Shown: positions 1 through 10,124 of the stretch, piece after piece | How positions within the stretch are numbered: the stretch's first letter is position 1 | Layout of the letters: the number at the start of each line of letters is the position of its first letter | NCBI RefSeq assembly: GCF_030864355.1 | Contig: NC_083393.1 | Coordinates: 558,001 to 622,000, forward strand | DNA from: Cutaneotrichosporon cavernicola | Lineage: Eukaryota; Basidiomycota; Tremellomycetes; Trichosporonales; Trichosporonaceae | Direction of reading: 5' to 3' | Length of the DNA: 64,000 nucleotides | Notes under the pieces: model-generated | Seen by the model: only the letters and a program-made list of their open reading frames with translations | The model's database searches: none | Told to the model about the DNA's origin: nothing | Made by a program: the position numbers and the translations under genes

Positions 1-1068
1 AACGCATCCGCCGGGCCAAGCAGGCCCCGCGCACCCCATCCCACCCACCGACCCAATAAGTTGCGGCCGCCTGCGCCGCCTGCGCCGCCTGCTCAGTCGA
101 AACAGACATTGCCTACCAAGATGCTCCTGGGTCAGGGGTTGCGGCGGACGGATACGCAGCGGCCGGGGTTTGGGCGGGAGACAATCTTTGTCACGCGCAA
201 GACGAGTTTGGGGAGTCTGTTGGGGCGCGCGCGCGGCCTGGTGTTGGATGAAGGGTGAGTGGCGAGTTGGATGGAAGAGAGTGGAGAGGTGGAGGTGGAG
301 GTAAAGGGAGGTTGCTGCCCAGAACACAAGGAGTGTAAGCTGTTCTGCTGGGGCGGAGTACAGGCACGTGGAGCAGACAGGCGTTGTGGGATGTATCCCG
401 GCCCTCTCCTCGTCCCCAGGTGCTGCAGAGAGGCCACCCCTCGTAGGTACTGCAGACAGGCCACTCCTCGTCCCCAGGTGCTGCAGACAGGCCACTCCTC
501 GTCCCCAGTTGCTGAGCTCACAAGCTTCGCTTGCTCGCGCTCGCGCTCGCGCTGACACCAGACTCTCCCACATCACGCTGTACGCGCTCGGTGCAGCCAT
601 CCCACACGCTCTGCTGCTGCTCCACGCGCTCCTCGACGTGCTGCCGTACCCCGCCGGCCCAAATGGCGTGTGGTACGAAATGGAGACCGGGAGCGTTGTG
701 TGCACAGACGAGGTGAACGGCGAAACAGAGGACGATTTACTTGGCCTAGGAGCAGTGGAGGAGGACATGCCCGAATTGCGAGACCGAACCAAGGTTAGTT
801 GGCGGCAATTTCCGCCAGTGATACCGAGGTGAAACCGGGCTGACCGCAGTCGTCTCTGCGTATCGAGGTTCATGTTTCGCCAAAGGACGCGCCTGTCGTC
901 ATCCCTGCACAGGCACAGCGGAAAAAAGCCACGCCGCGGGGCACGATGGAGGCGCCTATTCGAAACCGGGGGCACAACAAGCGGCGCGCGCGGTCCAAGG
1001 CCGCTGTGCGTGCGGCGCGACGTGATGCGGCTGCAGCCGCTAATGAGGAGGACGCGATGAATGGATAA
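1..1068 (+). CDS. POP7: RNase P/MRP subunit Rpp20/Pop7-like (5' truncated by window edge)
   Basis: The reading frame is open from base 1, so the N-terminus lies outside the window. Three exons join in frame: 1-254, 562-793 and 850-1068 (stop TAA). The joined protein has an Alba-like core: IFVTRKTSLGSLL, then ITLYALGAAIPHALLLLHAL, then METGSVVCTDEV, and after the last intron RTKSSLRIEVHV. This order and the final R-x-K-S strand match the Rpp20/Pop7 family, which binds the RNase P and RNase MRP RNAs in the nucleolus with its partner Rpp25/Pop6. The C-terminal 50 residues are Arg/Lys-rich and fit RNA binding. Intron 1 (307 nt) is long for this locus and carries a minisatellite; intron 2 is 56 nt with a CTGACCGCAG acceptor. 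Without intron 2 the frame stops at 832 and the last conserved strand is lost, which supports the splice. Confidence 0.75.
402..509 (+). repeat. 31-bp minisatellite inside the POP7-like intron
   Basis: A 31-bp unit beginning CTCCTCGTCCCCAGGTGCTG is present as one full copy (464-494), a partial copy after it (495-509) and two diverged copies before it (from about 402). Each copy carries CCCCAG followed by GT or TT, so the array multiplies acceptor-like and donor-like dinucleotides inside a real intron. Confidence 0.75.
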
Positions 1069-1498
1069 TGGGCTGCCGAGTTGCCGAGAGAGTGAAATGG
1101 ACACAGGGACGCGTACACATTGGCTCGAATGAATGTATCGCGAGAGTCTGTTTTGTGGGGTCGGAACGGGGTGGTTTGCTTGGCTTACTACTGTAAAAGG
1201 TCAGCCTCTTCACGTCTGTGGCGCCAACTTCTAGAATAGCTTGCTGCCGGGACTGTTCAGTAATGTCTCAGTACAGGAGGGGCCGAGGGGGTTGGGCGGG
1301 GTTCAGGGCAAGGGGTAAACAAGGTGCCGTGATCAAATGTAACCGCGTGTTACACGGCAGTTGCCTCATTCAAATTCGAGGGCCCTTGCAACATGCTAAA
1401 ACTGTCTTTTTAGACTGTACTTTTACACAATTACATTACGGCTAGATTACAAGGTACTATGGCGGGGCAAATGAGAACTGGAGACGAGAACAGAGAAT
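1069..1498. other. Intergenic, convergent 3' ends
   Basis: The interval lies between the POP7-like stop and the stop of the minus-strand gene at 1499. It is AT-richer than the flanking coding DNA. I see no convincing coding or RNA feature in it. Confidence 0.5.
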
Positions 1499-2119
1499 CT
1501 ATCGGCGCTTGGGCTCGCGCGACGAGTCGGATGCGTCGCTGTTGGTGCTGTTCTGGGAGCGCCGGAACTTGCGTTTCCAAAGAGTTGGGACGCGAGCGAG
1601 CGACCGTCCAGCCGATGCGAGCGACACGCGGCTGGCACTCGCTTCCTTGTTACCTCCGAGGCGATTTGTGTTGGCAGCCGAGTTGCTAGGACGCGGCTGG
1701 AGGAGGTTGGGTGTGCTCCGGGCGGGGAGGTAGTGTGGGGTTGGCGGCGACATGGGCGACGACGTGGGTGTATAGTATCCGTGTCCAAACGAGAGGGACT
1801 GGGAATGGTAGTGGGCCGGGAGAGAGGGGAGGGGCGGCGCGGCCGTTGTGTACAAGTTGTGCGTGGACGCCGAGGGGTGGAGGCGTGGACGATGACGTCC
1901 AGCTGGCTGTGGCATGCCGAGAGTTGGCGAGTGGGCGGCGTAGCTCCCGCTCGAGAGGGAGGAGACGGCACTGGATGGCTCCTCGATGAGGGGGAGGTGT
2001 GCGCGGCTCATGGCGGGAGTGTGAGAGATGGACCCGAAAGATGAAGTGCTCTCAATGGCGGCTTCGCAGGCATACGGCGACGTCGAGGAGCGCGAGTTCT
2101 TACGGCGAAAAAAGCCCAT
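1499..2119 (-). CDS. Hypothetical Ser/Pro-rich protein, 206 aa
   Basis: A single-exon frame of 206 residues starts MGFFRRKNSRSSTSPY and ends KRKFRRSQNS...REPKRR. It is rich in Ser, Pro, His and Tyr (SPMSPPTPHYLPARSTPN) with basic clusters at both ends, the second resembling a nuclear localisation signal. I recognise no domain. The frame is much longer than its overlapping alternatives and its GC-rich third positions resemble neighbouring genes, which favours real coding, but low-complexity frames are easily over-called. The many SP/TP dipeptides suggest a phosphorylated disordered protein; that is inference only. Confidence 0.5.
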   Translation of the reverse strand: MGFFRRKNSRSSTSPYACEAAIESTSSFGSISHTPAMSRAHLPLIEEPSSAVSSLSSGSYAAHSPTLGMPQPAGRHRPRLHPSASTHNLYTTAAPPLPSLPAHYHSQSLSFGHGYYTPTSSPMSPPTPHYLPARSTPNLLQPRPSNSAANTNRLGGNKEASASRVSLASAGRSLARVPTLWKRKFRRSQNSTNSDASDSSREPKRR

Positions 2120-3173
2120 TGTAAGTGATGAGAGCTAGCTAGGATTTTGATGGAGGGAAGAAGGCATCCGAAGCATCGAAGAGCGTTGATATGTAAGTAT
2201 GCTTGCTTGTATCAATGCCGCGTCGTGCCGCAACGCAACGACGGTAAATGTGTACGACGACAGCCGTCGCTTTCTGAAATGAGGTTACCCAACCTGTATG
2301 CCTGTATTCGGCACAGGCACAAACAGGGCCTGGCCTTGATGGCCCATGCATGCTGTTACATGACCGCGTCTTCACTTTTTGTAGATTTGTTACTACAAGC
2401 AAGTTCTGGGGTTGTCGCTATCCGAAACATAGGGTTGGACGTTAGGGTGGGTAGTGAGTTGGGCGAATGTTCTGTATTCTCTCGTAAGCACTAGACCTTT
2501 TCTCCCCCACTCTGGTCTGAAACCTTCCGTTCATCTAGCCGGTCGCCACGCTGATAAAAGGCACGCCTCTGTGTCGCCGAGAACATTGAGACGCCCGGTC
2601 GCGTGTGTTGGACATGCCCCATGGATGCATGTGCGTACTACTTGGTCTTCTGTACCCTTGCGGCCATTCGAACACAACACTGTTGTGCACGCCGCCATTA
2701 TGCAACCCCCAGGGTAGAGGCAGAGGCACGCTAGGCCTAGACTGACTAGACTGATGCCCGGCGTGAACCAGCCCGGGTCCAGAAATGGAGCTGCCTCTTC
2801 CGCTCCTTAGCTTGGCTCACGAGTCGCTTCTTCCGAAGCTTCTTCAGCTTCGCTCTAAGCCTGGGGCCGGCAAAAGCGAGATGACCGACTGTAAACCCAT
2901 CCACCAGGACTGGGACATTCTCTGGCTCTGGACCTAATGACTCGCATCGGGCAGTGCATGTCACCTCAACGGGCCCGCGTCACATCATGACACAAACTCC
3001 AAAACGCACAGAACCACCCCTCGTGCCGTTTAGCTCCTCGCCCTCTCACACTGTAGCCAACCTTCCGCTCTCCTGGTCGCACCGAGTGTATGGACTGTTC
3101 CTCCCGTCCGAGTTTCCATCCGTCCACCAACTCACCCCGCCAGCCACATCCGCGTCGAGGTACTCTGAGACAT

Positions 3174-3214
3174 GGTACCTCCGTGCCGTGGCACCGCCAC
3201 GGCACCGAGGTACC
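3174..3214. repeat. Inverted repeat, 18-bp arms and 5-nt spacer
   Basis: The left arm 3174-3191 begins GGTACCTCCG and the right arm 3197-3214 ends CGAGGTACC. The arms are reverse complements with one mismatch in 18 and a CACCG spacer. Both ends carry a KpnI-type GGTACC palindrome. It lies between two minus-strand genes. A hairpin or cruciform is possible; no U tract follows, so it does not look like a terminator. Confidence 0.85.
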
Positions 3215-3413
3215 GGACTCGGGGCCGACCACCGCAGACGACTACTACGAGTGTCGTCGCGTGGCAGACTTGGCGCTTCTGCGTCAAAGAAAACCCAAGT
3301 CCGCAGGCACAAGCACTGGACAGAAGCCTGTGTCTACTAACGCTAACACCCTTGTTCTGTAGCGGGGACCCTCATCGGAGCTGGTTTCAGCGCCTGGGCT
3401 ACATACTGACACT

Positions 3414-3486
3414 GAGGCACATAAGAGTACATACATCCGTGTACACGACGGAGGCACATAAGAGTACATACATCGTGTATACGACG
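3414..3486. repeat. Tandem duplication of a ~37-bp unit
   Basis: Units 3414-3450 and 3451-3486 both begin GAGGCACATAAGAGTACATA and end CACGACG or TACGACG. The second copy has a 1-nt deletion and one substitution, so the duplication looks recent. Confidence 0.85.
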
Positions 3487-3561
3487 CCTATCCCCCCGTC
3501 CATCCCCGACCGATGTCTCTTCCATCCTCTCACCAACCCTCACCAGTCTATACTCCTCGCC

Positions 3562-4047
3562 CTATCGTTTGTTCTGCACACTCCACGCGACGAGGATGAA
3601 TGCTAGGTCGCCCTGCGAGACCTCCATACCGCCAGTTGCGAAATCAAACGACCCGCCATAAGGATAGTCTGGGTTGGGCCTACATACGCCCGGTGTGGCC
3701 GAGTATGAAGAGTTGAAATACTTGTCGTCGGCGAATGAGTGGAGACGGTTTGTACGTGACCGTTGTTGCGCTAGGGGGTTCGTGGGCTTGGAGTTGTCGC
3801 GCGGAGTCAGTCCAATCGGCCGTCTCAGCGCGTCGAGTGACGAATGGCGCTCGGATAATCGTGGAGCGCTCTCCGTCACCGAAAGCGCTCTTGTACTGCT
3901 AGTGGTCGCGCTGGGGCTGGGGCTCATCGTTGGAGAGCAAGAGCAAGTGGGGTATCGTTGGAGAGGGTGGGAGATCGCCGCCTTATTACCTCGAATCAGA
4001 CCTTGCCGCCGGCTAGGTTGATACGTGGCGAGTCTCCGGTTCTCCAT
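3562..4047 (-). CDS. Hypothetical protein, up to 161 aa
   Basis: An open frame runs from 4047 to 3562. The first 40 residues look less protein-like, and an internal Met at about 3927 starts MSPSPSATTSSTRALSV, a more plausible beginning giving about 121 aa. The body is Ser/Thr-rich and ends with a short mixed segment (GDLAFILVAWSVQNKR). I recognise no domain. A GTAATA donor-like site near the N-terminus would also permit splicing. It may be a real small lineage-specific gene or a chance frame. Confidence 0.35.
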   Translation of the reverse strand: MENRRLATYQPSRRQGLIRGNKAAISHPLQRYPTCSCSPTMSPSPSATTSSTRALSVTESAPRLSERHSSLDALRRPIGLTPRDNSKPTNPLAQQRSRTNRLHSFADDKYFNSSYSATPGVCRPNPDYPYGGSFDFATGGMEVSQGDLAFILVAWSVQNKR

Positions 4048-6187
4048 ATATGTCTCTCCCTTGCCCCTCGGCTCAATGCTTATCGGCCTTGGAGCTAGCT
4101 TTCAACTATTAACGGCCGAACTTCAGTCCCCATGCGAGATCTACGCCTCCTCCCCTCCGCTCTCCCCCCCCCCCCAGCCCCCCGGAATGCCGATCCCCTG
4201 GTGCAACCGATGAACTTGTGAGTACATACCACAAACGTCATCCCCCCCCCTCCTCCCTCGGTTTGATCGGGATACCTCCGCATGGCGACCACCTTGCCTC
4301 CAGGCATGTCAATGTACCCTCAAAGAGGTTCGCGATACTGGCGATACTGCCCTTTTACTCGATCCGAGGGGATGAGGGTTGCTAACGAGCCATGATCACA
4401 TCGTTAGCCTGGCGCACGCCATGACCGCCGCCGCTGACACGTCACGCACCAGTGGTCGTCGTAAAGCAACCGGAATGATGCGGGACGACTAGCATTACCG
4501 CGGCTGTCGGCGTACGGCAGTACTGGAGCAATGGGGCTGCGGTCGACTCCGCAGCCACGCTAATGGCCAGCACGAGCACGAGCATGAGCACATGCTGCCT
4601 AGTCTGTTGGTGACGCACCATCGTCCCACTCACCATAGCATCTCATTCTACTCGTTTGTCAACCGTGACACACGTTGGTCTTGTGACGCAGCGGGATATG
4701 CCGCCCACTGCTTATTTAATTAATTGCATCAGCTGTACACTTATTCTGCTATTCTGGTTCAGATTTAGCCCCAACGCCCGTTTCATATCATCAACATTCT
4801 CACGCTCGGTGGTATAGATCTCATCTGTTAGTGCCGGCGCGGAATATTGAGGAATATCCAAAGGGCTAATGGATTAATAGACCGGATTGATATTCGGACC
4901 GATGAGTCGGTGTTGACTCTGACAATGGCGAGGGCAAGGATCTCACCAGGAATGGATCACCATGGGCTCGACGTGGGTTTCGGGTTTGTCGACCTCACGA
5001 AATGAGGAATGAGGGATGAGGAATGAGGGGTTGGATGGAGAGTGGAATCAACGTAGAGACCCAGCCAGGTTGATGTAAGTCGTCTATGCGTGTGTGTCGT
5101 CCTTGGGCGAAGCCGTTCGGCTCGGTCATGGCCTTTGTTTCATTCCTTGCTGGCGATAAGCCAGGTCGACTCAGTCAAGTGACGTGAGAGGGGAGTGTAC
5201 GCCACTCCGTCGGCCGCCGCAAGTCTGCCCTACCCGACGTACTGGGTTGACTTTGTGCCGTGGCGGTGTGGCATCGTGTGTGGTGTCGCTACATTGCTCG
5301 CGCCGTTTTGGACGTTACTCACTGGAATATGTATTCATCATCGGGCGTAGAGTGGGCCATGATCGATGCGGCTTTCATTTCCCTTCCTCCAATCCTCCTT
5401 CCAGTGAATACGAGTGCTCTTCTTATTGACAAACACTGGACGCGTTCAAACCCCCACATGCCCCACACCAGATGTTACTCGCCAAGGTTTCTTGCTCTCC
5501 TTGAGGGTTCTGACGTGTGACGCGAATAGGCTCTACTCTTCGGAACACTGCTCCTGGAATCAGTGGCGCTGCTGGCGTGTGACTACCCTGATGCCCACCA
5601 TTTGTTGGGGGGTGACATACCGGCCAAACACACTGCAGCAGTTACAGTCCGACAGTGCATGTGAGCAGCTTGATGCTACATTCGGCAATGTACACTGGAA
5701 GAGGGAGCGGGGGGGAGTTGTATATCTTGTGTAGAGGAGAAATGCAACAACTCGCCCCAGTCGCCCGGTTGGTCGCGTTTGGCGTTTGGAGCAATGTCGT
5801 CGTACTCTACTTGTCACGCAGTCACGCAACCCGCCACCAACATTAACATTAACATTAACATGCAATACCAGTCATCTTGCATCTAAGCTAGCGAGAGTAT
5901 CAGGTGGACAATGATGCCTGGGCCAGACTTGGCGGTGGGCGGATATGCCCCGAGAAACAAGAATCGGGGTTGACCGAATCCTGTTCTGCGACATGTGCTC
6001 CCTCCAATCTGCCAGATGCGGCCAGTATGATTCCCATACAAACACTTGTACTCGTTCTCAGATCGGGCCCATGATGTGAGAGCTCATGTGCGACATGGAC
6101 AAGCGGGGCAAACCTATGTAACCATGTTCACATGAAGATGAGTGATTACAATGTACTGTACAACTATAGAATAGGTCATGTATGTAT
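4048..6187. other. Long intergenic region without recognised genes
   Basis: About 2.1 kb holds only short unconvincing frames. Visible features are poly-C runs near 4167 and 4242, a TATTTAATTAATTG stretch near 4712, and a short ACATTA array (about four copies) near 5842-5862. I see no tRNA or rRNA. Confidence 0.5.
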
Positions 6188-6990
6188 CTATGGTCTCCAT
6201 CTGCGGAGGCGACTGAACAACCCCGGCTTCTTGGCGCAATGTGCGATGCCCTTCCCCACCACTCTGACTTGGACGCTTGGTTCCGGGCAACCCAGCCCAA
6301 GACCGAGGGGGAGGGATCCAACTACGCCGTGTCGCCTTCGCCCACGCTCTGCCGCCCATCGCTCGCACTCAGGATCTTGGGATAGGCCGGCCAGATTCGC
6401 ATGTCGCCGATACACGGCCGCAGCGACCGATGCTGCGTGCCGTGATTCCCATTCGCCCATTCGGGCAAGGGCTGCGCTGAATTCCGCCTCGTCGCCCTGT
6501 TTGTGGAATCCGCGGTGCGCATGCCATGGCGCCTTGCTTGGTAGGGGCATCGATACGGAGTGTGCAAATGGTCGGGGAAGAGGTGGGTCGGAGCTGTGGA
6601 TTTGTTGAGGTGTTGCGGATCGCTTTGGAGGATGAGAATATGGTCGAGTTTGAACTTGGGGTATGAGTTGGGCCATGGAGGCCATGAAGGAGAGGAAGAG
6701 CTGTTCTGCTGTTTCGAGCTCAATCTCGTTGGTCACAATCGAGGCCGCGTCCCATTCATGCTCGGTTTCTGTGTCATCTTCATCTTCCGAGTCGCTCCAG
6801 TACGAGATCTGAATCAGCTCTTTCCTCGAATAAGACGGCATACCTCTGGATAACGGGAATAGGACGAGTAACTCGATATCGAAGTAGGCCAGGAGGACGA
6901 GGCTTCACTATCCCATGCCGAGCTGGGGGCGGAACTCATCGAGCTCGTGCTCGACCAGTCGGCACTCTCCCAGGCGGGTCGTGAGTTCAT
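6188..6990 (-). CDS. Hypothetical Ser/acidic-rich protein, two exons
   Basis: Exon 1 starts at Met 6990 (an upstream in-frame Met at 7020 is possible) and encodes a Ser-rich leader (MNSRPAWESADWSSTSS) to 6844. A 35-nt intron, 6809-6843, has a GTATGC donor and CTGATTCAG acceptor and joins in phase 0 to ISYWSDSEDEDDTETEHEW and a 206-residue remainder. The middle contains a hydrophobic helix-like segment (AEQLFLSFMASMAQLI) and the C-terminus is basic (LFSRLRRWRP). An alternative is an unspliced start at 6841. I recognise no family. The in-frame splice joining two protein-like segments supports a real gene. Confidence 0.5.
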
Positions 6991-8303
6991 TCTAGTAGTG
7001 TTGGGAAGAAACACAATCATGACTCTGTTGTGTTCTTAATCAACCAGAACCAGTACACATCCAACTCATGAAGCTCAAGCCTCAACTCTCAAACTCTCAA
7101 GCTCTCAGGCTCTCAAGCTCTCAAACTCGTCAAGATAGGAACAACGAGAGCAAGACCAGAGAATGCGTAACAATGGGCAGCCGTGCCTATGTGTTCCTGT
7201 TACGTTATTCCCTTACAAGCAAAACCTTGCTCTTGTAGCCCTGCTGGGCTATGCTCTTGTAGCCCTGCTGGGCTATGCTCTTGTAGCCCTGCTGGGCTAT
7301 GCTCTTGTAGCCCTGCTGGGCTATGCTCTTGTAGCCCTGCTGGGCTATGCTCTTGTAGCCCTGCTGGGCTATGCTCTTGTAGCCCTGCTGGGCTATGCTC
7401 TTGTAGCCCCGCTGGGCTATGCTCAGTACCCCAGTTTGCCTCAAGCCAGCCCAAGCTCTAAGCTCTCAAGCCCAAGCCCAGTTTCACAGTTTTGCATGCT
7501 GTCCATGCTGTCCATCAGCCTGCCTGTCGTCATCAGCCAACCCTGATCCTCTCCAACCCCAGGCCCATACAGGTCCTCCCACCAACACCTACCCCTTCAA
7601 TTGCACAGCAACCGTCGCAGAACAACAGGTACTGGCACTGGAATTGAATTTGCGTATCATGCCCGTAAGACTATTAGGAACATGCTCATGACCATACATG
7701 CTACGCCCGATGTGCAGGCTACAACGTATTCTGTAGGCCCTTTCAAGTTTGCCCGTGGCGTATTAACCTTACCTTTACGCGCTGTGGCGCTTGGGTAATC
7801 AGTCGGGAATCGTTACCTCCTGGTTCTGGCTGGGTTCGATTCCAATGTGGATGTACAGCACAGGAGGCCAAGCCATACGTCACCTCAGCCCTGTGATAAG
7901 GAAAGACGAAGAGGGAGGTGACACTCGTAACCTTGCGTGAATGTCGGGTCCTATGGTTTCGCCCGAAGTCACTGGTATAAGAGCGCGGCTCAACCATGTC
8001 CTGTGGCTGAATTGCGTACGTTAGATGAATCGGTTGCCTGAATGGCAGCTGGCTAAACCGCGGGTGTGCATTCTGCGTCAACTTCCCATACCTGACACAG
8101 CGGGGCAGGTACTGGGTACGGACCTGATCGTCGCTGCCGTTGAAAGTTGAGGATACATCTTTGCCGGTCGCAGGACTGGTACAGTACATGCTTAGCTCTA
8201 ACGAGAGCGAGGCTGGCCGTTGGCTCAATCACACCCACAACCTGAATGCAGCACACAGTCATACATGTAATAAAATCCGAAGCCCTTAGAATGTCCTGGC
8301 CCA
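6991..8303. other. Intergenic region with minisatellite
   Basis: The interval holds CTCTCAAG/A-rich simple sequence near 7080-7130, the 24-bp minisatellite at 7228-7419, and about 880 bp with no convincing gene. A B-box-like GGGTTCGATTCC near 7833 was examined as a tRNA and rejected. Confidence 0.5.
7228..7419. repeat. Minisatellite, 8 x 24 bp
   Basis: Eight head-to-tail copies of a 24-bp unit starting TGCTCTTGTAGCCCTGCTGG are nearly identical; the last has one change (CTG to CCG). Because 24 is a multiple of three and the unit has no stop in several frames, long frames exist on both strands through the array (octapeptides such as LVALLGYA or EHSPAGLQ). None has a convincing gene context, so I call it a repeat rather than a CDS. 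Confidence 0.95.
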
Positions 8304-10124
8304 CTACTGCTCCCGCCGCTCCTGCTGGCTCTCACGCTGCAGTGCCCACTCGGGATTATACCGCGGCGGCACAAACTCGGGAAGCAAAGTACCTCCATCA
8401 TCTTCCTGCACGACTGGTCTCTGACCCATGCGGCGTGGTCGGCGCGGTGCCTTGGTACTCGTCTCGGGACTCGTGCGGGTTGGAGAGATGTCCGGTGAGC
8501 CACCAGGACTTGCCGGGTGTCCATTCTCGATTCCCAACGACTCGGGACGGTGTGCAGGCAGCGTGGCGTATGACCCGTGCTGCAGCGTGGCGTACGAACC
8601 CCGCCACACTGGCTCCCTCGGCGGTCCGGCACCTGGCGGCAGGTTGTGGATACACGCCGCGAGGTTGCTCTTGGTGCTGTCGATCGGGCTTGAGGGTGAG
8701 CTCGAGTTTGTCGGGGTTGCAATGGTGGGCGTGAGGTCCTGCGTTTCGTCCACCTCGAAATATCCACCAGTGCTTGGAGTTACTGGTTGCGGACGCCGCC
8801 TGCGGAGGAAATACAAAACAAGAGCGCCGATAATTAGAGCACAAACTCCGCCAACTACCCCGCCGACTATCGCACCGATATTCGTCACCTTGCGTGGTTC
8901 TGGGTCAGCTCTGTCGGACAGAATCTCACTCTCTTGCTCAAAGGACATGGCCGGCCCGAACGGCCCGTCCCTTATGTCAGCGCGAATTTGGGACAACGCA
9001 CTCATCCACGCGTAAAAGGACAGTGATCACGTCTAGATACACGCCGTCACCGGCTGTTGCTGCGTCTGTCGATACCGAGAGAGTGTACTGCGTATTCGCG
9101 TTGAGGGGGACGCTGAAGAACGACGACACGGCGAACCAGCTACGGTTCGTGGAAAAGTCTGTAAGATTGGGGAGGAGATCGACTGGCGCCGGCGGGTCGA
9201 ACGAGATCCTTGCGCGCCCGTAGTTTGGTCCCACAAAACCCCGGAGCTGGACGTGGGTAAGTGCCGGTGGGAGCTTGTATTTCAGGACAGTGTCGCCGCG
9301 CAGCACTAGGGCCGGGACGCCCTCGCCATCTAGTGTCAGAAAAAAGCTTTGTAGTGGGCCACGCACTCTTCAAGGTATAATTCTCTGCGGTTGCGCTGCC
9401 GGTGATTTGGAACTGAGGCTGAGGAGCAGAGTTGTTGACGAACAGCAAGCGATTGCCCGTCTGCCCGAACAGCATCGGGAGCGACGGCTCGCTGGTTGTC
9501 AGCCCATCCCCTAGAGACGCACCTAGGTCGTTCCGTCATGGTCGTACACACGAGGCCCTTGATGCCCATCGTCCCGCTAAACGTCGATTTAAGCTGGATA
9601 GTGACGTTGAATACCCCTGAATTCTGTGGTGCCGAAGTCTCGACAAACGCAGCACTGGTATTGAAACTGTACGCGCCCAACTCCAACACCTGGCCATTCA
9701 GAAAAATATTCCAGTCCACCTCTGGCGAGAAGGCGCCATTTACCTCGCCAAGTATGCGGAGCTTGGGGCAGGTCGTGAGGATGCTGACTGTCTGGTTTGG
9801 GAGGGAGGTACGCAGTTGAGTGTACGAGTTGCGCCAGCCGAACTCGAACACGTTGTTGGGCTGTTGGGCTGCCCATGTGTCGCCTGGCGCCTCGCGCCAT
9901 GGAAATTGTGGGTCTTGCGCGTTACGATACGACCATCCGCCCGTAAGGGGTTGGATGAAGGGGAGTTGGCCGCCGTCGTGCCATGTCGTTATGGGCATGC
10001 GGGGGTCGAAGGGGCTGGGGGGTTGGGGTCTCGCGTTCGCGTTCGCGCTCGCGCTCGGGCTGGGAGATGGGACGGACTGGGCCGCCGTGAGACCCAGTAC
10101 CAGCAGGGCCATTAGTTGGCCCAT
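8304..10124 (-). CDS. Single-pass membrane protein with secreted ectodomain and PPxY tail (copy A)
   Basis: Four exons (10124-9523, 9491-9367, 9329-9002, 8970-8304) give 573 aa with intron phases 2, 1, 2. A signal peptide (MGQLMALLVLGLTAAQS) is followed by an Asn-glycosylation-rich ectodomain of about 350 residues with beta-sandwich-like strands (LPPALTHVQLRGFVGPNYG, ISFDPPAP). One transmembrane segment follows (IGAIVGGVVGGVCALIIGAL) with an RRRR stop-transfer. The cytoplasmic tail is disordered and ends with QEDDGG, then FVPPRYNPEWALQRE. PPRY fits the PPxY consensus bound by WW domains such as those of Rsp5/Nedd4 ligases. Copy B (58779-61096) has the same layout, phases and tail. Function is unknown; a surface sensor or carbohydrate-binding protein is a guess. 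An upstream in-frame Met at 10190 exists, but the signal peptide favours 10124. Confidence 0.75.

Larger units (their letters stand above)
2120..3561. other. Gene-poor intergenic region
   Basis: Only short overlapping frames with no family resemblance were seen. The interval contains the hairpin at 3174-3214 and the direct duplication at 3414-3486 listed separately. Confidence 0.5.

Noticed and set aside
870..1118. Minus-strand frame of 82 residues over the POP7-like 3' end
   Set aside because: The plus strand here is the last POP7 exon after the 794-849 intron; the antisense frame is a shadow.
7163..7546. Repeat-peptide proteins through the 24-bp array on either strand
   Set aside because: Several frames are open only because the unit is 24 bp; the flanks do not look coding and there is no splice or start support.
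7770..7880. Possible tRNA around GGGTTCGATTCC (about 7833)
   Set aside because: A distant 7-bp acceptor-like pairing can be drawn (GCGCTGT with ACAGCAC, one mismatch), but it is 13 nt rather than 5 nt from the T loop, and no cloverleaf forms.
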